The notes under the pieces: model-generated | Database searches by the model: none | The model's input: only the letters and a program-made list of their open reading frames with translations | Told to the model about the DNA's origin: nothing | Assembly (NCBI GenBank): GCA_950295325.1 | Contig: OX485807.1 | Coordinates: forward strand, 13,171,001 to 13,235,000 | DNA length: 64,000 nt | From: Polytrichum commune | Lineage: Eukaryota; Streptophyta; Polytrichopsida; Polytrichales; Polytrichaceae | Direction: 5' to 3' | Translations under genes and position numbers: made by a program | Part shown: positions 1 through 12,988 of the stretch, piece by piece | Layout: the number at the start of each line of letters is the position of its first letter | Position numbering within the stretch: position 1 is the first letter of the stretch

Positions 1-649
1 CAAGTATGACATGGATGCCTACATGGCAACACTTTTGAGTGGCAAGGCTCGGGACTTTGTGTTGAGAGTTGAGTCGAGCAAAAAAACTCGATTCAATCCT
101 CAACACAAGTCTTGCAAATATTTTTTGCATAAATAATCTAGACCCGACTTCAATGATAATTAACCATAATTTCAATGGTGTCTTGAAGCTCAGAAGTTGG
201 GACTTTGCCTTTGTGTTGGGACTTGCTAACATGAGTGGGACTTGGGAGTTGGGACCCCATGTGAACCGACCCTAAGTACCCTACTTATCTAACATCGAGC
301 GCTTTCTTCTTATAGACAATTGTTTCAGAAATTTTACCACATGGCAATTTTACGTTGCTTGAAATCCACTAAAATTCCACATAGAGATTATGGTTTGGAG
401 TGAAAAAAAAAGAAACCATAAAGAATCTTATGGTGTTTTGTGGAGGGGTAGGTTACACTAGGGTTACAGTTTGATAAATTTGGGGTTCACAATACCCCTT
501 GTAGTGGTAATGTACATTAGGGGTCCAAGACCAAGTAAGGTCCAATATCAAACGTTCCTATTAGAGTTATTTGTAAAGTCTTGGCATCAGACACTTGTTG
601 AGTTGGCTAAACCCTGACTTTAAAAGCTTATGCATTAAATCGTCCAAGT
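1..649. other. Intergenic DNA, no gene seen
   Basis: AT-rich sequence with scattered stop codons in all frames. The only ORF-like stretch (69-275, + strand) is short, lacks recognisable motifs and is probably chance. No terminal inverted repeat or tandem structure was noticed. Confidence 0.5.
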
Positions 650-985
650 TTTCTTAATGCACAGATTACTATACTCAAAGAGTGGTGTTGGGCTATTGAA
701 AGTTGGCTTTCTAGCTTGTCCTACCATGATGGGTGGGCCAATCTAGCCTTGCATACACCAATTTGGGAAGTGGGATGTCGGGTTCTATGGGCATACCCTA
801 TTTTAGATCCCAATGTCGTCTGAAAGATTTTGGGATTGGCAAGAGGAGGTCCAAAGACTTTCACCCAGCTATAACAATGGTCCGACACCATGATGACCTA
901 ATGAGCTCTTAATGTGAATTTTTTTCAAAGAAGGGCCAAACCCATGGTTTTTCATCCCTCTTTGAGACACTTTATAGATAACATT
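650..985 (+). repeat. Dispersed repeat R1, copy 1
   Basis: This stretch is a diverged direct copy of 7310-7648. Shared landmarks, in the same order, are AGAGTGGTGTTGGGCTATTG, a GGATGGGTGGGCCAA-like block, CTAGCCTTGCATA, and a final TCCCTCTTTGA block. It is probably an old transposon fragment whose class cannot be told from the sequence. Confidence 0.7.
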
Positions 986-3590
986 ATTGGTCGATAGCAA
1001 CATAATAGACCCAAGGAGTTCACACTACGTTCGTCACCGATGTTTAAACAAATGGAATGTTGTAAATATGGTACCACTTTCTTGCCAAATCTCAATGGTT
1101 CCCATTGGAGAAAATGCTCATGCTAGTTTGAGGAACCAATCTTCAAGCTTGGACAACACAATAATTTTAGAAGAGTTTGAATATTAACGTGACCCACAAT
1201 ACATATGAAGCACATGGATCCTAATACCACATTGAAAGATTTCATATGTATTATTGTAGTGTGTTTTGTAGGAGGCACATCAATTTTTGATTTATTGTGG
1301 GCCACACTTTTAACATCAACCCCCAACGATGAGCATTAGACCAATTATCATGGGTCGCATTATGATTCTAGCAACACCCTTTATTTGGAAAAAAAATTGT
1401 TTACAGGTCACATGATTTCTCTTGAGCGTAAATTAGTGTGGGTAGGTATTATCATAATACAAACAAGTAGTTCGTATTATGGAGAGGACTTTTTATTATT
1501 AAATTGAGGGTATTAAAAATAACACTGAAAAAAGTGTATTTCAATTATGAGAATGTCCACCACCTTAACACCATGTTGCCCCCCCCCCCCTTCCCAATGA
1601 CGGTTTTGTGTTGTCCATTGATAAAGCTTTGAACCTTGACAACTTTTCCATATGGAATTCAATTAAGACAAACTTTGGCATGTTAAAATCCATCGTAAAA
1701 TGGCAACAAAAACCAACAATAAGATTAAGAATGAGAATGAGATTATTATTATTATTATTAATACTACGCTCCGTGCTTGAAGCAATGGTGATAACACCAT
1801 CTACATTCAGTTGTAACATAATAACATATAAGCTTGAAGCGTTGAAATACTACCATGGCTCACAATAAATACACAACACGATAGAAATGCCATAACAAAT
1901 CAAATATGTAATGTATCAGTCAACCTTGTGGCTAAAGCTATTATCGATGATAGCTACAATAAATCCGACATTTAGTGTCACTTTCAATTTGGAGTTACAC
2001 AACGCTAAATCTTTTTAATATCGATGTAAATCCTTACCAAGTAAAGTTGTGAATGTTCTATATTGTCCAAACAACCAAGTTGATATTTGTTGGTAAGTGA
2101 CACTAAATACACTATCTAGTGAACTATTTCATTACTTCAAACGGGAAGTGAGAGGGGGGGGGGGGGGTCACACATGTTCCCAAACGGAGTTTGGTGGGCC
2201 AAGGTAAAAGAAAATTGACCTTGACATATACCTTACCTCAGGGGGCACTACGACAGGGGGAGGAGGTGTGTGGTTCAAGGTGAGTCCCTCAAGGACGGTT
2301 TCAAGGTCGGTCTACAAACCTTTTGTCTTGGATTGCAACCGACAACATACACCTAGGATTGGCTTACACTTAGAATCAAAACTGTTTTTTTGTGCCATAA
2401 GGCTGTAAATCGTGCTTTGTATTGGTGTAAATTTTGAAATCGACCCCAATCACCTTACACCTTGGGTGAGGCCAATTTTTCAAATGAATTCATGTCTTCA
2501 TGACATACGTGATTCAATGGGGTCCGAGCTCGAGTTAAGGAGTGCACTATTTTCGGAACGTTGATTCTTGGCCTCATGACCATTGTCAAATTTCAATTAA
2601 AAAAAAAAAAATCACTTCATAAGAAACTATAGTTCTTGAAGTGTTTCATGTTGTTCAATGGATTGGAAAATTGAATGGCTCGCTCTCTTCTTTTGCAATT
2701 ATGAAATTAACATGTGTTCTTTGGCCTCAAGGCTATTAGACATGGGAAAATTGGCCCATGTATTAATCTTATTCCAATGAGTGCTTGGGACCCACCTCAA
2801 GGCTAACAAGGGCTGAAACCTCATTGAATCGGCCCCAAAGTCAACTACTCTCGGCCTCACATGTAAACTGGCCCTCATTCCAAAAAGAAGGACCAACATG
2901 TAAACCAAAACTCCCAAAGGTTACGCACATGTCAAGGCCAAACTCTATACCTTAGCACATGTTCCGAAACCCACTTCAAAACTAGTAATCTTGAACGTGT
3001 CATGTAACCCCCACACGTCAATGCCCCTAAGTACACTGAAAAGTCTTATTAGTGTGAGCTGAGAATTAATGTGACCCAAATTATGTCTCATCATGAGAAT
3101 CAATGTGGACTCTAGAAAATTATCGTGGCCCACAATAACAACACTATTTAGTGTAGCTTACGACAAGAAAACGGTAGAACCGTGAGGCTCTGTCCTTTGC
3201 TATGAAAGACTACAATTGTAGCTTATTACTTTGCTCATGCCAATCCATGGCTATTCACTATACCAAACCTTTCTTGGATTTTGTGCACCTTCTTCTCAAA
3301 TACGGGTCAAGGATTGAAGCTACTCATTTATCACCCAATTTTTTTAAAATAATCAATCAAGAACTGCCGAAATAACTATAGTTAACTAGATTTCTTTCAA
3401 TGCATTTTAGGGAGCACTTGTATATATATATAAAAGCTATAGTTAACATCCACGTTACATAAAGTGGACCCAAAATAACAAGAACAAGTAACGTCGAAGT
3501 GTGAACACAAAGTGGTTAGGAAATTTGCTCTTGAAACGAAGAAGTTGATGCATAGTCTATGTCCTACAGACAGAGCCAACAAACAAGCCA
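986..3590. other. Intergenic DNA, no gene seen
   Basis: No convincing coding region. It contains a C run near 1579, a TTA/TAT microsatellite near 1743-1760 and a G run near 2156-2166. Short ORFs on both strands show no motif and overlap one another in several frames, as expected by chance. Confidence 0.5.
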
Positions 3591-3673
3591 GGGCAAACCA
3601 ACCCGTACACTGGTTCCTTGGAGGCAAGGGTTTAGACATCCAACAAGGAACGAGTGTATGGGTTGGTCCGCCC
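3591..3673. repeat. Foldback (hairpin) sequence with 30-bp arms
   Basis: The arm 3591-3620 is the reverse complement of 3644-3673 at about 26 of 30 positions, separated by a 23-base loop. Several overlapping small ORFs on both strands here are by-products of this symmetry. It could be the core of an old MITE or a chance hairpin; no target-site duplication was identified. Confidence 0.5.
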
Positions 3674-4314
3674 AAATCTTCCAACAAACATGTGCCGGTC
3701 CCTTTCCCGAGCACATTTTCTTACACAATGAAGACACTTTTTGGCAAACAACAACCGGATTGACTTGGCATAACTTAACATATGCCATTCCTCACCACAA
3801 CTTCATGTTCTTTCTTTGTTCGTGCGAGGGCCCAGGCCAAAGCACACACACAAGTTCCACAAAAGCATGAAAGCCTCCTCGATTATTAATAATAATTATA
3901 ACATAATATAATAATACAATATAAATAAATAATAATGAGGATGATGATTGGTCATGGGCCCATGTTGGTGTAGTGCTCTCATGTGGCTTGGGATGAAGTC
4001 GGTGGCATCCATTTTGAAAGCTAAGTGTTATTCCCGTAAGCTTATAGAGAGAGGGAGAGGGAGAGAGACATAGGCGGTGTTGGGGTTGGTGGGAAAGTAG
4101 GAGATTCTTTTGTACTTCCGATATTCCAACTTATTTGGGCAACCAATGACTAGAGTTGCAGCAAAAGGGGTTGGTTCTACTTGGGACTCATGTATGTACG
4201 TTTGGTGGGGTGTAGTAAGGTGAGAGAACGGGCTAAGGATTGGTGGCTAGGAGGATTTGTGTGCTCTATGTAAGCTCGTCCGTTAGCAAGGGTGAAAGTG
4301 CATGGAAGTAATTT
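3674..4314. other. Intergenic DNA, no gene seen
   Basis: AT-rich segment (a TAATAATA-rich patch near 3885-3940) followed by a purine-rich GAGAGGGAGAGG patch near 4045-4070. No coding signal was recognised. Confidence 0.45.
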
Positions 4315-5040
4315 TGAAGTTTGGAAATGACTAGTTTTTAGATCGCTCGACCCCGGAAATGACATCGGAACGTCAAATTAGTTTAGTGGACTTGAGATGG
4401 AATAAACCAACCCTCAACCTTGTAGGGGATTTGGTTATTTTTACTACCAGAGCCCCTTCATCCACGGTGGATGATTTTACACAGCTGGCGCGAACCCCAA
4501 GCTGGGATTCGTGGTGTTTCCATAAACTCATCCAATTGCGAAGGTGGAACTACATGAAAGTATTTCTAGTTTGGAAAACAACTAGTTTTAGATCACTTGG
4601 TTTTGGAAATGGCATTAGAATCCCCGAGTTAGTCTATTGGGTTCCAGATGGAATGAACCGACCCTCGACCTTGTGGGTTTCTTTTTCTTTTCGTTTCTTA
4701 TCTAGAGCCCCTTCATCCACGATGGATGCATTTAAAGAGATACCACGAACCCCAAGTTGGAATTTGTGGTGCATGTGTAAAGTCATCCACCGTGAATGTG
4801 AAACTGTAGTGAATTATATGTAGCATGCAAACGACTATTTAAAGACACTTGACAACAAAAGTAGCATGAGAGATCTCAAATTTGTATTGGTGGAACCCAG
4901 TTGGAATGAAACAATCCTCGACCTTGTAGGGGACTTGTTGTCACTAGAGTCCCTTCATCCACGATGGATGGTTTTACATGGGCATTACGAATCTCAAGTT
5001 GAGAGGACATGAAAAGTACGTAGTTTTAGACATGGGAGAG
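4315..5040 (+). repeat. Diverged tandem repeat, three units of about 252 bp
   Basis: Three successive units share the order: GGAAATGRCAT block, CCGACCCTCGACCTTGTGGG block, CCCCTTCATCCACGATGGATG block, then a CGAACCCCAAGTTGG block. The ACCCTC-ACCTTG landmark falls at about 4408, 4659 and 4913, a period of 251-254. A 154-codon ORF (4359-4823) runs through the first two units, but its two halves are simply repeat copies and it has no recognisable domain. Confidence 0.75.
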
Positions 5041-5262
5041 AGGGACTATCACATATGAACGTACCTCTTATCCATCCAACATAAGAAATTGACCCATATA
5101 AATTTGTGGCCAATTCATTGCAAACGACTTCATGGACCAAACCAATTTGGAGAATTTAAACCCAAATTTGGTGTCAATTCAAATAGAAAGCATAACCTCT
5201 GGGGACTCAAGAGCATTCGGGTTGCATACTATTTCCAAGTTACTATGTTGGTTGAATGAGAG

Positions 5263-5287
5263 GCTCTCTCTCTCTCTCTCTCTCTCC
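5263..5287. repeat. (CT)n microsatellite
   Basis: Uninterrupted CT dinucleotide run followed directly by a short CACACACA stretch. Confidence 0.9.
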
Positions 5288-5909
5288 CCACACACACATG
5301 CAATTCATTTTGATATCTTGGACATAATTTCTTATTGAGATGGTTGTTTCATTTCAAACTTAGTGATAATAGGCATAACATAGATTGTGGACTCTTTTTG
5401 GGAACCCGAATGACATGTGTGGGTCACTATCAAATTAAACCTCATACATACATTCCACCTCTTTAATACAACACTCGATAATACGACAACCTCAATATAA
5501 TGACACAATTTTTTTAGACCAAACTTTATAATTAAAATCAACCTCTATAATAAGATCGTGACATTGTCAATATGACACTTATGGACCCCCAAGTTTACAT
5601 ATCATAGAGGCAATAAATGCATGTATGACGGGTTCCACAGATATATAAGTACAAAAGTATTACTAAACTTATTTAATTTTCACATATGAAATGTGGATAG
5701 AAGAAAATTTAATGTAAAGGGATGTTAAAACATGGGAACTAATGGGAACTAGGTTTGGAGAAATATGGATCATCATATCATCCAAAAAATTTGGAGAAAA
5801 TCAAGAATTTTGCCACTTGATTGGAGTGCAGATGTTGCTAATGAGGACCATTGAGAAAAATCAATATTGACCAAGGAGTCCAAAGATTTGGCACTCCTCA
5901 TATCAAACT
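5288..5909. other. Intergenic DNA, no gene seen
   Basis: AT-rich sequence without recognisable coding potential or terminal repeats. Confidence 0.4.
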
Positions 5910-5926
5910 CCAACTTAGACAAGATG

Positions 5927-6294
5927 AGATGCCATTTGAAGATAATATGATATTTGAAGGTGAAGACATCGCTGAAGATGAATATTGCATGTCAAAGTTG
6001 ATTGATATGGCCTTGGGATAGAGAATACGGCCACCTAGTTTGGACCTTAATGCAGAGCCCTTAGACTTTCTAGATGTTGATGAAAGACCTCCACCTATTG
6101 TAAAACTGGTAGATGCTCGATATCATGTTCAATTGTTAGCTACATTTAAAAAAAAAATGGACAATCCATTAGAATTTACTCTTGTAGACGTAATGAAACT
6201 ATGGGCTATATCGGAGAAGCTCGATAAGATATTTGTTGCTAAATTGAAGTGGCAACATCCACATATTATTAATTCCTTCTTCAAGTCCACATAG
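5927..6294 (+). pseudogene. Degenerate coding fragment of unknown family
   Basis: A single + frame reads from an ATG near 5927 through an in-frame TAG near 6018 and on to a stop at 6292-6294. The part after the TAG reads as an acidic, proline-containing stretch (DERPPPIVKLVDAR) followed by an amphipathic segment ending in HPHIINSFFKST. Codon flow across the stop looks like real former coding sequence. The tail is vaguely like the C-terminal tail of plant pogo/CENP-B-type transposases, but that is an impression only. I do not recognise the gene. Confidence 0.35.
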
Positions 6295-6300
6295 ATTTCA

Positions 6301-7309
6301 CGAGAGAAATTTGCATATTTGTAAAGACATATGAAATAATACTTATTTTGTATATGTGGCAAAATATCTAATGTGTGTTTTCATGAAGTGCCTTGTTATT
6401 GTGACAAAGAAGTCCAATTTGTCATAACATCGAATACGTGACACCTCGATAATGCAATGATTTTCTCATTTTCCAAACGTGTCACATTAAAGATGTAGGA
6501 CTATTCGACAAATCTATAGAGAAAACAAATGTATGCGTACTAATGGTAGGCTAGAAAATGGACTTGTGCATTTGTACTGAGATATTCAATTTAAAGTGAT
6601 AGAGCCTTCACCACGTATACAAATATAAATCATGAATTCATATGCCTCTTGACATTGTACAATTCACTCTCACTTTCCAATGAGAAAGCCACTAAACCTT
6701 TTTCATGCATAGGTTGTAACTCAACAATTGCATCAAACAAATGAAAACAAGAGCACGATGTCTTAGCCACAATGTCTAGGTTCCAACAGCCTTCAATTGG
6801 TAAAAACCTAGAACCCATATGCAAACCCTAACTCTCAGGGGGTTCAGTGACTGGCGAAAAATCATAGAACAACGTGCGATAAAAAATAGGGTCTAATATA
6901 TTCATTGTAGATAAAATTTGTAAAAAACTTACATATAATACAGGGGGTTTTAAAATAGTGAAAAAGGATTACATGTAAAATACCATCACATGTAAAATAC
7001 CATCACACCTTTATTTCGAAAAATACCATACTTTATAATCTTTTCTACAAGGTAAATAGCCCCCCAATAAATAGGTCCCGAACGCACATGTATGCAAAAT
7101 ATAAGAGGGAGTGAACCCCCCGAGGTTTCATCATAGATTTGCTAATGCGATGCGAGTTTTGTTGTATATATCCAATCGGTAGAAGTTGGAGAATGTGAAA
7201 GAAGAACCAAATAACACCCACATACCTTAGAGTTCTTTGTAAAGTACAACAAATGAAACCATGGGTTTTGTCCCAAACCATGAGTTTATGAGAATTAACA
7301 CAAAGGCAC
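6301..7309. other. Intergenic DNA, no gene seen
   Basis: AT-rich. A short direct duplication (ACATGTAAAATACCATCACA, twice at about 6971-7005) is the only structure noticed. Confidence 0.45.
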
Positions 7310-7648
7310 CCAAGTTTTCTTAATGCTTGAATCATCATATACAAAGAGTGGTGTTGGGCTATTGATAAATGGCTTCTTAGCTTGTCCTACTGGGATGGGT
7401 GGGCCAAGCTAGCCTTGCATAGGCTGATTCGGGATTTAGGACTGTGGATCCCATGCGCACACCCTCTTTTAAATCCATATAATTCTCTCAAATTTTGAAA
7501 GGTGCAAAGAGGAGGTCCCAACATTTGCACCCAAATTTCAAAATAGGCTCCAATACACGACAAGCTAATGAACTCTTAATAGAAAGTTTTCCCAAAGAAG
7601 AATCAAACCCATTTTTTTTGTCCCTCTTTGAAGGACTATACAAATAAC
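7310..7648 (+). repeat. Dispersed repeat R1, copy 2
   Basis: Diverged direct copy of 650-985, with the same blocks in the same order and small indels. Both copies begin near a TTTTCTTAATGC motif and end after TCCCTCTTTGA. Confidence 0.7.
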
Positions 7649-7991
7649 TCTATTATGAAATAAACGAGTTGAGTAACACCCTTCATGCCTCGATTTCAAA
7701 CTTTCATTTCTACATTCCATGCATTATTTCATAGACCATACATATTATTCCATGACCCACCAATATGAATACTAAGTTGAAGCCAAAAATATTAATGAAG
7801 CAACATACAAAGACACACACTACACTACACTATACATATGGCTTGGTGTGGCCAACACTATTTGACATCAACCCATTTAAAGATCTTGCAATCATCGGGT
7901 GACAACCAAAGAAGGTGGCATCGGGTAAGCTTATTTATTGTTGCAAGACAAGTTGTGATGGAAGGTGCCTTTTTGAGTAATCGGCACATTA

Positions 7992-8489
7992 AGGGCCGCT
8001 TCACACTATGGTCGAAGGTCGAGAGGCCGTTGATTCCCACCAATCAGATTGCAAGAAACCAATAATTTGGCCTCTCGACCCTTCACACTAGAGGCCAAAG
8101 TCCAAAGGTTGTCACTCTCCAAAATGCCTACATGGCAATGTGTTTTTATCAAGACGACAAACTCTCAAAGGAAGTTTGGGTTGGACAAGATTGGAAACCC
8201 AAACTATGGTCAAGAGGCAGTCGATCTTTTTCCATTAAAATTTAAAAAAACTGACAAGATCCTAGCCGTTAGATTGGAGGGGTTGTTATGGGCAAGGAAT
8301 AAAGTGGATGCTCCTTTAACCTTTGGACTTTGGGCTTGGCCTTTGGAGGCTTCATACCATGCCCGACCGAAGGCTCCAATTTCTATATTTTGTTGGCTAT
8401 TTTCAGCCCATTTCTTCGGACTCTCAACAAAGTTTGACCATTCAATCCCACGGCCTCTCAATTTGGATGGCCATAGTGTGAAGCGGCCC
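7992..8489. mobile_element. Harbinger/Tourist-like MITE, family H1b (498 bp)
   Basis: Terminal inverted repeats start GGGCCGCTTCACACTATGG and end in the reverse complement, flanked on both sides by TAA (7989-7991 and 8490-8492). A three-base TWA duplication with G-rich ends is the signature of PIF/Harbinger MITEs. There is no transposase inside; the 147-codon ORF at 8049-8492 reads through the right terminal repeat and is not a gene. Related at the ends to family H1 elsewhere in the window. Confidence 0.85.
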
Positions 8490-8492
8490 TAA

Positions 8493-9076
8493 TTTCAATG
8501 TCATAGTAACTCAAATATACAATGTAGTTGTAGTACTACATGTAAATAATGTAGCAAACACCCAAAATCCTATTGATGAAGTAAGATCCACTATCAAAAT
8601 GTAACAATTATATCAAAGCTGTCCAACTAGAAACAAAAGCAGTTGACAATTATCACCCATTTGATTGATTGGTCTATCTATTTCAATGGATACACGGGCC
8701 TCTTGGCAAGAGGGTGTTCATTGGCTTTTCAATGCTTGCCATGAAAAAATGTCTATTAGTCTAGCATCATGTGGTGATGTTAAAATTGCTGATTCACCTT
8801 TCAAACACTGTAGATGGCATAAGACAAACCTACCTACTTGTTTAATCCTTACAAGGAAACCTATCTCGTCCCACAAAATCATGTTGTTATAGCCTTGGTT
8901 GTGGAACCAACGGCCTTCATTGTACAAGTTGGGTGTCTATGTGTGTGACATCTAAGTTATTATAAGTTATGTGGACCTTACGTGGTCACTCTTCGTAATC
9001 GTACACCTATATTTGAGTGATATGTCGCCATGTTTGTAGTGAAGCATGCACACCAACAAGACGCACAATGCACTTA
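8493..9076. other. Intergenic DNA with a fragment of repeat R2
   Basis: No gene seen. The block around 8965-9030 (a GGACCTTACGTGGTCACTCT motif) recurs in diverged form near 12,757 and belongs to the dispersed R2 repeat. Confidence 0.45.
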
Positions 9077-9606
9077 TGCCCCCTTCCCACCTGACTTTAG
9101 CAAAGACTAAAAGTTGGTTCTAACACCCCAGCCTTCACACCATCGACATTATCTAGTGCCGAGCCTAGTTGGCAAATGATGTGGCATGGCTTAAAGAAAG
9201 CGGAGGTTTTAAGCCCCCTTGAGCACCGACCCTCCCATTGGTACCTAAACATGAGGCAAGAATATAGGACCTTTAAAAGTGTTGCCTCCCGCCCTTGTGA
9301 TTGGTTGCTTTTTAGTCTTAGCCTACGAGGGCAGAAGGAGCTCCATTAACAAAAACTGATGGCAAGATAGGTGAGTGGTAAGGCACTTGGGGATGGGACA
9401 AAAACTACCCAACATTCATTGCTTGGTAGATAAAACAGTGAATATGTGTGAAAGCTACTTAACTAAAACCTACTCGAAAATCTCCAGAGCAAGTTTCTTG
9501 TAGGTGCATCGGGATAACCGGACGCCTCCGCTATAACCGAGGGAGCTTTACCTGGTTTTCAGGAAATACTTTGGTTATTTGGTAAAGTCAGGTGGAAAAG
9601 GGGGCA
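9077..9606. mobile_element. Harbinger/Tourist-like MITE, family H2 (530 bp)
   Basis: Left terminus TGCCCCCTTCCCACCTGACT is matched by an inverted, slightly diverged right terminus of about 28 bp, and both ends are flanked by TTA (9074-9076 and 9607-9609). Non-coding, so non-autonomous. The family differs in sequence from H1. Confidence 0.8.
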
Positions 9607-9850
9607 TTAGATTGGATTGTGTGCTCAAAACATATAGACACAACTCTAGGTTCAATTGTCGACTCAATCGAAACTCCAACCTATGTGATTACTTCATGAT
9701 AAATGGGAAAGAAAAAAAATAAAAATCTACACTTTGACATTTCATGACTTCTGCGTCTCAGCTCGATTATGAAACTTGAAATGACAATCTACGCAATTAG
9801 TTCACAATTGCTAGTTGGATGACACAATTCCCAATCCGATCCAACACATC
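9607..9850. repeat. Dispersed repeat R2, partial copy
   Basis: Contains the R2 landmarks: a GTGTGCTCAAAACATATAGA-like block, a TGAAACTTGAAATGACAATC block and a CCCAATCCGATCCAAC block. The same blocks in the same order occur at 11.4-13.1, 29.2-29.5 and 30.1-30.3 kb. Confidence 0.65.
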
Positions 9851-10208
9851 GTTCCTCGAGTTTGCAAGTGCCCGCCCTGCACAACACGATACCTCAAAGT
9901 GTTAAAAAAACGATGCTAATTTTGCACATGGATTCTCACCCGCCTACTTGCAGTCACGTTTAGATTCCGCCCCAATTTTTAAAGTGAGATCGTTGATAGA
10001 ATATAAGGCACATTGAACGACTTATTAGTTACCCTCGGTAGTGTAGTGGTGCCTGACATCGAGTATGATAAGTTTAAGCAGGGCCTGAGCATGATAGCAT
10101 CATTTCCCATCAGTCAACTTGCATGCAGTTGTGATCAGATTTTTTGTTGGGTTTTTGCAGGTAATCCAAAAGCTACAAAAGGTGATGGTCCCAACGTGAC
10201 CCTACTTA

Positions 10209-11229
10209 GAGGGCCACTTCACACACGAGCCAAGGGTCGTGTCCATGAAAGTGTGAGAGGCCAAATGAAGTGTCCAAAGGTTGTCCCAAGACACTTAGGG
10301 GCCACGTCACACACGAGCCAAGAGCCGTGACCATGAACTCGTGAGAGCCCAAAAGAAAGTGTTCAAAGGCCGTCCCAAGACACCTCCACAATCATGTAGT
10401 GTGGTCACGGACCCTCGAGTGTAGTGTGAAGTCATATGTGACCGGGCCCTCAACCAACTGCTATTTCAATGCATGTCTATTCATGCGGGGTCTCACACAT
10501 GATAAAATAGAATAAATCAATGTTTGTGAGCGTTTAGAGTGCCATGGTCTCTTGGTTTTCTGTGTTAGGTTTATCTCCAAGAGGTGGTGTTTGAAAATAG
10601 TCCAAGTGACCATGGAACATGATTTATTTGATGCCATGTAGGAATCCATGTAGACCTTACATCCATCTTGCATTCACATATTCCGTTGGTCCCTCAAGCG
10701 TAGTGTGAAGCGAACTTGGACCGGCTCCGCCTTTTCCACCAATGAGAGTGCTCAAAGTGTACGGGTCACGGGCTCTCAATCTCGTGTGTGAAGCGGCCCT
10801 TAAAAAATCATGTAGTGTGGTCATGGGCCCTCAAGTGTAGTGTGAAGTCATATGTGACCACGCCCTCAGCCAAATGTCATTTCAATGGATTTCTAGTCAT
10901 GTAAGGTCCTCACACATGAAAAAAGGATTCTAAATTCAATGGTGGCGAGATTTCAGAGTGCCATGGTCACGTCACGGTGTCCCAGTTTTGCATTAGGCCT
11001 ACCTCCGAGCGGTGGTTTTCAAAAATAGTCCAAGTGACCATGAAACATGATTCATTTGAATGCCATATAGTAATCCATGCGGATTTCACACCCATCTTGC
11101 ATTCTCTTACTCCGTTGGTCCCTCAAGCGTAGTGTGACGTGAACTTGGTCCAGCTCCGCCCTTTTCCACCAATGAGAGTGCAAGAAGTGCCATGGTCACG
11201 GGCCCTCAGTCTCGTGTGCGAACTGGCCC
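10209..11229. mobile_element. Harbinger/Tourist-like MITE H1 (outer copy), split by a nested H1 copy
   Basis: Ends are (GA)GGGCCACTTCACACACGAG on the left and the inverted CTCGTGTGCGAACTGGCCC on the right, flanked by TTA (10206-10208, 11230-11232). The element stops at 10294, where a complete second H1 copy (10298-10799) is inserted with its own TTA duplication, and resumes at 10803. Removing the insert gives an element of about 518 bp, close to the 490-502 bp of other copies. Confidence 0.85.
10298..10799. mobile_element. Harbinger/Tourist-like MITE H1, nested inside another H1 copy
   Basis: A complete 502-bp copy with GGGGCCACGTCACACACGAG at the left and the matching inverted end at the right, flanked by TTA at 10295-10297 and 10800-10802. 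It carries the internal family landmarks (a CATGTAGTGTGGTCACGG block and a CCACCAATGAGAGTG block). Non-coding. Confidence 0.87.
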
Positions 11230-11394
11230 TTAGGGTTTTGCTTGAGGACTTGACAACGGGCATCCGATGCAGAAGGTTGGCTTGTAGTGCATCGACTGTG
11301 GACTGCCAGTTTTGTAATGCACGAGGTGATGATAGTGTGTGCCTTGGAGCTATGTTTCAATATTTATATGGGTTGTGTCATAAGCTCATTTTTG

Positions 11395-12945
11395 GCCACC
11401 TTTGGAGTGAAGTTCAAACCTCAAATGTATGTGGGCCTTAATTATGTGATCGCCTACGATACTTTTACTTAGAAGGCGTATTGGGATGGCATATGGCAAG
11501 GCTTCTAGTTAGGAATGGACATTGGGAATGCACATGCCACGATGAGAGTGGATGACTATGTGCTCGTACGTGTAGACATATCATTCTAGGCTCAATAGCT
11601 AAACATAATGTGGAGAGAAAGCATGGTGAACGAAGGGGAGGAATACATAGTATTCATGGCTTTGACTTCAACTTATGAGTTTTGCAGCTCAACTCCCAAT
11701 CCTAAAACTTGCACAATGACAAACTTTGTGATTCGTGATGGTTGTTTGGATGAGACGGTTCTTGAGCCGATCAGGTGGCTAAAAACGTTTTGTGGAGTCG
11801 GGGGAGAAACCCATAATAGTAGGGCCACATACCTTACAAGGTTCACAACCTTAATGAGGACCACAATTATGTGGATGTCCGGAATTGGCGCCGTGCAATG
11901 GAAACAAGTGACCAACAACTAGGAACTCGTGCGAGTCTTCTTTCCCTTCCCAAGGGAATAGGTAGCACACGCACACACGTGCAAGCGCGCGCACACACAC
12001 ACACACATTACAAAGTGCACATAATTCAAATTATGTTATGATATGCGGACCTTAATCAAATATTAGTTTTTATGTAGACAACACAAACTTGAATGGTATA
12101 TGGCATGAGTTTCACTCAAGAATGGAGATAAAAAAAAAGGGAGACAAGTTTTACTATGAGATTGGACTATATACTCAAAATGAACCCATCATTGTAGGTT
12201 CAGTAGTTAACACAATTGGGAGGACTGATGCGATCACTCACACAGAAAGAAGAGTCTTCACTTTGATCACTCGTAACTTTTGCATCTTAACTCCAATTTT
12301 GACACTTGAAACGACGATCTTCATGATTCGCGACTGCAAACCGGATGAAACAATTTGGCATCCCATCCGACGGCCAAAAGCGGTTGTGAAATTGCAAGTG
12401 TCTAGTATATTAAGCCCCCTCATACTTATACGTGTTTCGTGTTACAACTACCTTGAAAGTTTAGCCTCGAGTGCGGGGATGGACTTGAACATGATGAAAG
12501 GAGGAGCCCTCCACGACTATAAGTCTTTTGGCATTGAAGATGCGGCACCTACACACTTGAGCAAGGGGGTGACTGAGCGCCTGGATGGAAAAGAATGCTC
12601 CAGATTTGAATCATTCATAGCGTGCATGTGTGGCCTCTGCCTTTGGTCAATCAATGAGCGAGCGGGCAAGCTAGCTAGCTAGCTAGCCCCCGGGATGACT
12701 CTCAAGCCGCATGTATGATAAGTAACTTATTAGCTACACGAAGGCTTTGGTGGTGGGCCTCCCTCGTATTGTACGTGTGCCCTTACGTGATTGGTCACTC
12801 TTCTTAACCGGAGACCTATTTTGGACTGGTATATGGCAAGGCTTGTAGTTATGGATGGACGTCAAAATGACACAATAAGATTGGATTAGGTGTTCAAAAC
12901 TTGTTAGTGTTTTAGCTAGTTGGTATTGTTGAGAGGTCTATGTGA

Positions 12946-12988
<43 letters not shown>

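Noticed and set aside
3397-3870. Overlapping ORFs of about 74-105 codons on both strands
   Set aside because: Explained by the hairpin at 3591-3673, which yields similar open frames on both strands; no domain.
4315-5040. CRISPR-like array
   Set aside because: Units are about 252 bp, diverged throughout and without short identical repeats and unique spacers; it is an ordinary plant tandem repeat.
8049-8492. 147-codon + ORF
   Set aside because: It lies inside a MITE and ends in its terminal inverted repeat.
12089-12682. 197-codon + strand ORF
   Set aside because: It coincides with an R2 repeat unit whose other copies are full of stops, and the translation shows no motif.
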